Assembly (NCBI GenBank): GCA_016187725.1
Contig: JACPJE010000247.1
Span: 1 to 36,238, forward strand
DNA: 36,238 nt
Reading direction: 5' to 3'
Source: Candidatus Latescibacterota bacterium
GTDB taxonomy: Bacteria > Latescibacterota > UBA2968 > UBA8231
In this document: one piece after another, positions 23,347 to 29,438 of the stretch
Numbering within the stretch: position 1 is the first letter of the stretch
Layout of the letters: each line of letters opens with the position of its first letter
Position numbers and translations under genes: made by a program
Notes under the pieces: model-generated
Told to the model about the DNA's origin: nothing
The model's input: only the letters and a program-made list of their open reading frames with translations
The model's database searches: none

Positions 23347-25278
23347 TCAGTACACCAGCGAGACCACGGCATCGGCCACCGCCAGGCCCTTGTCCGCCTC
23401 CACTTCCAGGCGGAGCACGTAAACCCCCGGGGCCAGCAACTCGCCGGCCGCGCCCCGCCCATCCCACTGCAGGACCAGGCGCCCGCTGGCGTGCGGGCCG
23501 GCCTCGATCATTCCCACCTTGCGGCCGCTCAACTCGTAGATCCCCAGCCGCACCGGCACCGCCCCCACCAGGTTCAGCAGATCGCACTGTACCTCCACCT
23601 GGTCGTTGACCCCGTCGCCATTGGGGGTGAACACCCCCGGGGCCGCCTGCAGCGACTGGATGTTGCGCTCGTCCAGCGCGCTGAGCCCCACGGTCAGGGT
23701 GTTGCTGTCCACCAGGCCGTCGGCATCGCCGGCGGTCAGGGCCTGGTGCACCTCGTGGGGCAGGGCGCTGTCGAAGATCCGGCCGGGGAAGATGGTCCCG
23801 TACTTGAAGACCTCGGCGCGGAAATCCACCTCGACCAGTTCCCCGGTCTGCTGCGGCCCCACCCTGGGGAATTGCACGGTCAGCCCACCCTCGTCCAGGC
23901 GCACCACCTGGTAATCTACCGGCACGCCGCTGAGGCGCACCCCGTCCACCCCCAGGGGCCGGGCGGGGGTGTCGATCTCGATGCTGTCGAAACCCAGGTC
24001 CTCCCGCTTCAGCCTAGGCCTGAGCTTGTAGGTGAAGAGGGTGGAGGTGCCGGCCTGGGCCGCCTGGGGGAAGATCTCGGCCAGGGCCGCCGAGGCCACC
24101 GGGGGGATGGAGACGGCGAATTCCAGATAGTCGAGCTGGCCGCTGGCCTTTTCGGTCGAAGCGAAGTCGGCCCGGAACTGCACAAAGCGCCGCGGCTCCG
24201 CCGCGCTGAGCGCCCCCTGGCCGGCGGCAAAATCGTAGGCGGGCGACCAGAATTCCCAGTGCTCGGTGTCGTGGGTGACCCCTGCCTTCTCGGCGAACTC
24301 CAGCTTGTTGTAGGTGGCCAGGATCAGGGGTTTGCCGGCGGCGTCGAAGCGGCTGCGCTCGTCGCCGCGGAAGGTGTAGCGCCAGTAGGTATTGGGCTCC
24401 TCGTCCTCGCCGCTGCGCATGCTCAGGGCCACCTCGCCGCCCTGGTCCTGGCGGCCCTTCCACGACAGGGATCCCAGACTAGCGGGGCTGCCCAGGTCGA
24501 TCACATTGGAGACATAACTGGCGGCCGGCACGTAGCCAATGCCGTAGATCTCGAACTCGGCCACCTCCCAGATACCGCGGGTGTTCTCCGGGGCCTCGAA
24601 GAGCAGGTCGCGGATGGGGGTGCGGGGCATGGGCAGTTCGATCAGGGCCTTGGTGTTCTCGACCGCCTCGTAGGCCACCTCGAAGTCAAAGGCCCCACCC
24701 CGGCCGCCGAAGTTGTGCTCGCGGGTGCCGTCCTTGAGCGGATCACCGTCGTTGATGCCGATGATGAAGCGCTCGACAAAGCGGTCGGCCAGAAAGCGCT
24801 GGCGGGGATAGAAGCGGATCCGGTCGATCAGGTAGCGCCCCCCCAGGTCGAAGATCACCGATTTGTTCTTGATCACCCCGTAATCCCCCCCCCAGTCCCC
24901 GTCGCCCAGGAAGGCGGTGCCCGGATCGCCGTCGAACATGTCCAGATCGCGGCCAAAGGCCGGGTTCCAGCCTATCCAGGTGAGAGAAAGCACCTGCCCC
25001 CCCCGTTCCTTGAGCAGCGGCGCCAGGTTGACCGCGGGATCCAGTTGCTGGGGGGCGATGGAATCCATCCCCACCCGCACCAGTTCGACCCGGCCATGCC
25101 GGCTCTCCTCCGCTCCGGACCACGGCACCTGCACGAACGAAAACGGCGCGTCCACTTGCGGCGGCGGCAGCTCCTCCCCGCCGATCCGGTAGAAGGTGAG
25201 GCTGTAGCCCGGTGCGGGCAGCGCTGCGCCCAGGGAAAGGACCAGGGCCCAGCGCAGCCAGGATCTTCCTTTAGGCAT
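23347..25278 (-). CDS. Secreted discoidin/FlgD-domain surface protein, one-discoidin type (copy 5)
   Basis: First gene of the long leftward operon; 643 residues. Signal peptide about 1-26, mature start LTFYRIGGEELPPP, discoidin-like module at about 110-249 (FDGDPGTAFLGDGDW, IFDLGGRYLIDRIRFYPR, FIIGINDGDPLKDG, VAEFEIYGIGYVP), core module (IDLGSPASLGSLSWKGR, MRSGEDEEPN, HWEFWSPAYDF), Ig-like region with DLGFDSIEIDTPARPLGVDG identical to copy 4, and FlgD-like domain from FTPNGDGVND (550), ending SLVY. ATG 25278 has a perfect AGGAGG at seven bases. A TATAAT box lies about 30 bases upstream, so this gene sets expression of the whole unit. The ligand is unknown; glycans or lipids are plausible from the domain family. 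Confidence 0.83.
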   Translation of the reverse strand: MPKGRSWLRWALVLSLGAALPAPGYSLTFYRIGGEELPPPQVDAPFSFVQVPWSGAEESRHGRVELVRVGMDSIAPQQLDPAVNLAPLLKERGGQVLSLTWIGWNPAFGRDLDMFDGDPGTAFLGDGDWGGDYGVIKNKSVIFDLGGRYLIDRIRFYPRQRFLADRFVERFIIGINDGDPLKDGTREHNFGGRGGAFDFEVAYEAVENTKALIELPMPRTPIRDLLFEAPENTRGIWEVAEFEIYGIGYVPAASYVSNVIDLGSPASLGSLSWKGRQDQGGEVALSMRSGEDEEPNTYWRYTFRGDERSRFDAAGKPLILATYNKLEFAEKAGVTHDTEHWEFWSPAYDFAAGQGALSAAEPRRFVQFRADFASTEKASGQLDYLEFAVSIPPVASAALAEIFPQAAQAGTSTLFTYKLRPRLKREDLGFDSIEIDTPARPLGVDGVRLSGVPVDYQVVRLDEGGLTVQFPRVGPQQTGELVEVDFRAEVFKYGTIFPGRIFDSALPHEVHQALTAGDADGLVDSNTLTVGLSALDERNIQSLQAAPGVFTPNGDGVNDQVEVQCDLLNLVGAVPVRLGIYELSGRKVGMIEAGPHASGRLVLQWDGRGAAGELLAPGVYVLRLEVEADKGLAVADAVVSLVY

Positions 25279-25309
25279 GGAACCGCCTCCTTTCCCGAAT
25301 TATGGAACC

Positions 25310-25339
25310 ATTATATAAAAAAAGAGGGGGACAGATCAA
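25310..25339 (-). promoter_or_regulatory. Putative promoter of the surface-protein/catabolic operon
   Basis: On the minus strand TTGATC (25339-25334), an 18-base spacer and a perfect TATAAT (25315-25310) precede the ATG at 25278. Transcription would start near 25303 with a leader of about 25 bases containing AGGAGG. The -35 box sits inside the terminator hairpin of the preceding gene, and the terminator T-tract forms part of the spacer. Confidence 0.6.
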
Positions 25340-25357
25340 CCGCGATCTGCCCCCCTC
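25317..25357 (-). terminator. Strong intrinsic terminator after the CBM9-like gene
   Basis: Read on the minus strand, a 14-base arm (GAGGGGGGCAGATC), a six-base loop (GCGGTT) and the opposing arm (GATCTGTCCCCCTC) pair fully with one G-U wobble, followed directly by seven T. It lies 28 bases after the stop of the CBM9-like gene. On the plus strand the hairpin has a mismatch and no T-tract, so it works leftward only. This separates that gene from the long operon. Confidence 0.9.
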
Positions 25358-25384
25358 CGCCTGGATGGCGCGCGAGTCAGTTGC

Positions 25385-26296
25385 TCACTGGGCAAAGGAG
25401 GCCTTGATATGGCCCCAGGTGTCGTTCTCCACCGCGGTCGGCAGGCGCTCGGTATCGACCGGCAGCAGGATGAAATCACTGATAGAACTGGCATTGCCGA
25501 AGATATCCGACTGGCCGCCCAGCGCCCACTTGGCAGTCCTGGGGTCGTCTTCGGAGGGGCCATTGTCGTTGTCTATCACCTGGAGGCCGGCGCCGAAGAT
25601 CTCGCCCTCGACGAAGTCGTGGCGGATGCTCACCTCGGGACCCTGATAGTTGAAATCGTCCCAGGCCACGGTGTACCACTCGGCCTGGAGGGTGGCTTCG
25701 CTGCCTTGGGTGCCATTGAGGGTGAAGGAGGTGGGGCAGCAGGAATAGGGCTCTTTGTCATGCCAGTCAGAGGTGCTCATCCAGAACCAGTTCCAGCCGA
25801 AGGGGGCCAGGGCTGGCCAGCGGAAGTGGCCGGTCTGAGCATGGCGGCCGCGGTTGCGCTTGAGTTCCTCGTCGGTGCCCTCGAAGGCCCAGAAGAAATC
25901 GCCGCTGTGGTCCGCGTCTATCGAGATCTCGATGCTGTCGTCCTGGCCGCAGCAGCCAAAGCCGCCCCCGTCGCGATCCCAGACATCGTCGAAGCGGTCG
26001 TACGCGCGGTAGATGCGATCCAGTTCGTCGTTCCAGGCCATGACAATCCGAAAGTTCAGGTTAGCGGTATCGATTTCACGGCCGATATCCCCTTCCGCCA
26101 CGGAAGTCTGGAAGATGTCGATCCAGTACTCTTCGGGTATCACATTCCACTCGGAGATGTCGCCGTCCAGGTTGGGCAACTGCGAAGTGGGCCACTGCCA
26201 GGCAGCGAAGACCTGGCCTTCGGGAACGTGGGCCCAGGCGCCAGCACTGAACCCCAATACCGAGGCAGCCACGACGAACAATTTAGCTTTTCTCAT
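25385..26296 (-). CDS. Secreted CBM9-like carbohydrate-binding protein (second copy)
   Basis: A 303-residue secreted protein. The signal peptide (1-22, ending AWA) gives a mature N-terminus HVPEG, starting with histidine like the paralogue at 7628-8506. The CBM9/DOMON-like marks are NLDGDISEWNVIP (42-54), RIVMAWNDELDRIYRAYDRFDD (about 83-104) and DDSIEISIDADHSG (119-132). H157 in TGHFRWPALAPFGWNWFW aligns with H166 of the other copy. Two vicinal cysteine pairs (C115-C116 and C186-C187) are unique to this copy and could form disulfides or bind metal. ATG 26296 has GGGAG seven bases upstream, a good promoter about 75 bases further and a strong terminator after it, so it is a single-gene transcript that may be made at high level. 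Codon and base use look less GC-biased than in its neighbours. Confidence 0.83.
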   Translation of the reverse strand: MRKAKLFVVAASVLGFSAGAWAHVPEGQVFAAWQWPTSQLPNLDGDISEWNVIPEEYWIDIFQTSVAEGDIGREIDTANLNFRIVMAWNDELDRIYRAYDRFDDVWDRDGGGFGCCGQDDSIEISIDADHSGDFFWAFEGTDEELKRNRGRHAQTGHFRWPALAPFGWNWFWMSTSDWHDKEPYSCCPTSFTLNGTQGSEATLQAEWYTVAWDDFNYQGPEVSIRHDFVEGEIFGAGLQVIDNDNGPSEDDPRTAKWALGGQSDIFGNASSISDFILLPVDTERLPTAVENDTWGHIKASFAQ

Positions 26297-26337
26297 GACG
26301 ATACTCCCTGGTTGAAGTTAAAAAACCCTACGTGAAG

Positions 26338-26357
26338 TCTGTTCTGTTCTGTTCTGT
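26338..26357. repeat. Four tandem TCTGT units in the leader of the CBM9-like gene
   Basis: Four exact copies of TCTGT (ACAGA on the coding strand) lie about 10-30 bases after the predicted transcription start of the CBM9-like gene and about 40 bases before its ATG. A 5-base unit in a leader could change in number by slippage, altering leader length without a frameshift. Four copies is short for a phase-variable tract. Confidence 0.75.
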
Positions 26358-26373
26358 ATTGATTTAAATGGAA

Positions 26374-26402
26374 AAAATAATCTCGTAGAGCATATTTGTC
26401 AA
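26374..26402 (-). promoter_or_regulatory. Sigma-70-like promoter of the CBM9-like gene
   Basis: On the minus strand a perfect TTGACA (26402-26397) is followed by a 17-base spacer and TATTTT (26379-26374). The predicted start is near 26367, leaving an AT-rich leader of about 70 bases before the ATG at 26296. The surrounding 100 bases are markedly AT-richer than the rest of the window. I see no intrinsic terminator for the preceding operon between 26403 and 26492. Confidence 0.72.
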
Positions 26403-26492
26403 GTTCTTTTCATCTGTCACTTCTCTCTGGCCGCAGTGGAGCGGTCGATGACCCAACCCTAGAGCGCGATGGCAGGGTCAAGCGCTGCTCTC

Positions 26493-29438
26493 CTAGAGCC
26501 CGGCAAAGACCGAGAGGAAGGCCAGTCCGGAGGTGCGGCTTTCCCGCTGGCGGCCGACCACCTCCAGGGACCGCCGGTCGTAGCGTATGCCCAGCTGGGT
26601 GGTCAGGCTGTAGCCCAGGTAGGGCCGGGTGTTGGTCAGCTGGAAGGCCAGCGCCGTGCCGCGAAAGTCGCCGGTGGGCCTGCCGGGGGCGAGCGCTTTC
26701 TCGTCGGCCAGCAATTCGTAGAACTGGCGCCGCTCGAAGCCCAGCTGGATATGGGAATCCCTGAAGAGCTGGAACTGGACCAGGAAAAAGAAGATCCCAT
26801 CCCACGAACGCCGCTTGGCCAGGCTGCGGCTGAAGGGGGTCTGGCTCAGCCATTCGCTCTTGACCCTGGGCTGGAAACTCAACTGCCTCCAGGAAAACAG
26901 GTAGTCGGCCTTGTCGATCAGGCCGAAGAAGCCCGAGACCTCGCGCCCATTGCGGCCCTCCGGGCCCAGCGGGTCAAAGGCCACCAGCGGTTCTCCCTGG
27001 GCGTCGAGGAGCACCTCGCCCTGCGCGTCGCGCTGTAACTCCACCTCGGCGTCGCGCTGCCTCCAGGTCTCCCACTTGAAGCGGTGGCGCGTGGACCAGC
27101 GGCGCGGGCTGTAATACTCCCAGTCGCCGCAGAGGCTGTTGATCCAGGTGTCCTCCCCGGCCAGGGCGTCTGGCACCGGCTGGTTGCGCCCACTGGTCTC
27201 CCCCGGCTGGCCGAAGCGCGGCTCGGGGATCAGCCACTGGGAGAGTTCGTCGGGGATATTGTCCTCGGCCTTCTTGACCATCTCGAAGAGCCGCAGCCTG
27301 CCCAGGGCGGGCCAGTCCCGCTCAAAGGAGAAGATGCCGTACAGGGTGCGGTTCTGGCGGTTGGCCGCGTGCAATTCCTGGCTGAGCCGGCCGGCGGTCA
27401 GTTCGACCTCTGGGATGACCTGCACGCTGGCGTAGAGGTTGTGGCCCCAGTGGTCCTTCTTATAGGGGTAGTCGGGCAGGTCGTCGTTCTCGAAGCGGTC
27501 CACCCAGCCGTTGTTGTTCAAGTCGATGCCGAAGAGAAACTCGGGCCGGTCCGAACCGTAGCGCAGGAAAGGCTCCTCGTAGTCGGGGAAGAAATTCTCG
27601 CGGTCCCCGTTGCTGTTCTGGTTGAAATCGGAGATGAAGTCGCCGTTCTCGTCGTACCCGGGGAAGACCGCCGGGTCGGCCACCCCTTCTGGGCGGATCT
27701 TGAAATCCTGGCCGGGGATGCGGATCAGGCTGCCCTGGAAGATGCGCTGCTGGTCCGGGTGGCGGTCGTTGTCGTCGTTGTCGTCCACCAGGTCGTAGAG
27801 CCTGGAAGTGGCCTCGGGGGAATAGTCGGCCACGCCGCGGCCGTCCACCGGCAGGATGCTGGTGGTGTACCCCTCGTCCATGCCGAAGCCCTCCAGGAAG
27901 AAGCGCCAGGGGCCGGCGCGCCGGGAGAGGTTGGCCATCCAGCCCACCGCGTGGCGGTCGCCGCCGATGCCGGCGATGCTGCGGTGCTTCTTGGCGATGG
28001 TGGTAGGGTACTTGCGGTACTGGGTGTTGACGTTGAACTCGCCGTAGAGGTCAAAGCCCCTGAAGTCGCGCAGTTCGGCGCTCAGCCCGTAGAGTTGGGA
28101 GGCGGTGGGCAGGCCGTAGTCGAAGACCACCTCCCGCTGGTTCAGGTGGTTCTTGATGTTGCCAGGCGCCCGGCTGACCACCAGGAACTGGGGCTGGCCC
28201 ACCGGATTGGTCTGGCGGTCAGAGGCCACCTCCACCCGGTAATCGTTGGCCAGGACCAGGCGGAAGCGCACGTTCTTGATGGCGCTGACGGCGTCCTCGG
28301 CCTCGGCCAGGCTGAGGCCCAGCCCCTGCTGCAGCAGCAACCGCAGGGTGCCCTCCTCGCCCTCGCCGCTTTCGGGGGAGAGGATGTACTTGAGGGCGAT
28401 GCTCTCCGGGCCGTCGGCGGTGAGGAAGCCCTTGCGCAGCTTGCCGCCCTCGCGCACCCCCCTGAAGCCGAGGCTGCTGCCGGTGATCACCGTGTCGCGG
28501 GGCACCATTTGCAGACTATCGCCCACCTGCACCTGGCGCCGGAGGGTGGTGGTGATCTCCACGTTCTCGCTGAAGAGCACCGCCCCCCCTTCCTCGTCCT
28601 CCGGGGAATCGTCGCTCAGGCGCACCACCAAAAGATTCAGGCGCCGGTCCAGCTGGCCGGAGGTCAGGAGCCCCTTGAAGGGATTGTCGCGGAAACTCTC
28701 GCGCGCCCCGTTGATGTTGTGGGCGTTGACCATGGTCAGGCCCAGGGTCAGAAAGTCGTTGACGTCGGTCTCGATCCGGCCGGCGCTGAGGTTGGTGGAA
28801 TTCTCCACCGAGACGGTGGGGATCTCGGGGTCCACGTCGATGATGGGCAGGGTGACGCGCGAAAAGAGCGCCGTGGCGCGGACCCGGGGGGTGGCCAGGC
28901 TGGTGGCCACCCCGTTGAAGCCGGCCTTGCGGAAGGTCATGGGGGTCAGGGTGGTGTTGATCTCATCGCCCACCATGATGGTGTAGCTGTAGTCGCCGCT
29001 GGCGTCTGAGGAGAGGATCAGCCGGTCGAACCAGTTGACGTAGCGGGAGTCCTTGGTGATGGCGCTGCTCTCAAAGGCGAGGGGCTGGGTCTGGCGCCAG
29101 TTGTAGATCAGCCAGCCCCGGGTGACCAGGTCGCCGTAAAAGTCGTAGAAGTAGGAGCCTTCCTGCGAGCGCTCCAGGTAGCGGCGGAAGTACTCCTCAG
29201 CGTAGTTGGTGTAGCGCCACTGCTTGCGGCCGTATTCCTGGAAGAGTTCCTGGGGCAGGTACCAGCGCTGCACTGTGGGGTCCAGGCTGCGGATCTGGAC
29301 CGCGGTGCCCACCGCCGAGTACAGGGAGCGGTCGCCCACCTGCCTGCCCAGGCGGTTGCCGTAATCGGTCTGGGCGCCGGCCACCGTCCCCCACCACAGG
29401 GCCAGGACCAGCGCCAGGGAGAGTGCTCGTCCCATCAT
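26493..29438 (-). CDS. Large outer-membrane-like protein with EF-hand-like loops (paralogue C)
   Basis: A 981-residue exported protein I cannot assign to a named family. Signal peptide about 1-22 (ending AGA). The N-terminal third holds motifs shared with the next gene: WYLPQELFQEY (59-69), QWRYTNYA (73-80), GSYFYDFYG (94-102), GWLIYNWRQ (108-116). An acidic segment at about 549-655 contains DDNDDNDRHPDQ, YDENGDFISDFNQN and DLNNNGWVDRFE (639-650), the last a canonical 12-residue EF-hand-type loop. DYEEPFLRY and DRPEFLFGID frame it. From about 660 to the end alternating hydrophobic/polar strands (LYASVQVIPEVELTAGRL, HIQLGFERRQFYELL, YSLTTQLGIRYDRRSLEV) suggest a beta-barrel. ATG 29438 overlaps the previous stop (ATGATG/TGA), so translation is coupled. 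It is likely an outer-membrane partner of the discoidin proteins. Confidence 0.72.
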   Translation of the reverse strand: MMGRALSLALVLALWWGTVAGAQTDYGNRLGRQVGDRSLYSAVGTAVQIRSLDPTVQRWYLPQELFQEYGRKQWRYTNYAEEYFRRYLERSQEGSYFYDFYGDLVTRGWLIYNWRQTQPLAFESSAITKDSRYVNWFDRLILSSDASGDYSYTIMVGDEINTTLTPMTFRKAGFNGVATSLATPRVRATALFSRVTLPIIDVDPEIPTVSVENSTNLSAGRIETDVNDFLTLGLTMVNAHNINGARESFRDNPFKGLLTSGQLDRRLNLLVVRLSDDSPEDEEGGAVLFSENVEITTTLRRQVQVGDSLQMVPRDTVITGSSLGFRGVREGGKLRKGFLTADGPESIALKYILSPESGEGEEGTLRLLLQQGLGLSLAEAEDAVSAIKNVRFRLVLANDYRVEVASDRQTNPVGQPQFLVVSRAPGNIKNHLNQREVVFDYGLPTASQLYGLSAELRDFRGFDLYGEFNVNTQYRKYPTTIAKKHRSIAGIGGDRHAVGWMANLSRRAGPWRFFLEGFGMDEGYTTSILPVDGRGVADYSPEATSRLYDLVDDNDDNDRHPDQQRIFQGSLIRIPGQDFKIRPEGVADPAVFPGYDENGDFISDFNQNSNGDRENFFPDYEEPFLRYGSDRPEFLFGIDLNNNGWVDRFENDDLPDYPYKKDHWGHNLYASVQVIPEVELTAGRLSQELHAANRQNRTLYGIFSFERDWPALGRLRLFEMVKKAEDNIPDELSQWLIPEPRFGQPGETSGRNQPVPDALAGEDTWINSLCGDWEYYSPRRWSTRHRFKWETWRQRDAEVELQRDAQGEVLLDAQGEPLVAFDPLGPEGRNGREVSGFFGLIDKADYLFSWRQLSFQPRVKSEWLSQTPFSRSLAKRRSWDGIFFFLVQFQLFRDSHIQLGFERRQFYELLADEKALAPGRPTGDFRGTALAFQLTNTRPYLGYSLTTQLGIRYDRRSLEVVGRQRESRTSGLAFLSVFAGL

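Noticed and set aside
26403..26492. Possible terminator after the barrel-like paralogue C.
   Set aside because: Only scattered GC pairing (AGCGC/GCGCT, GACCC/GGGTC) and no T-run; not convincing.
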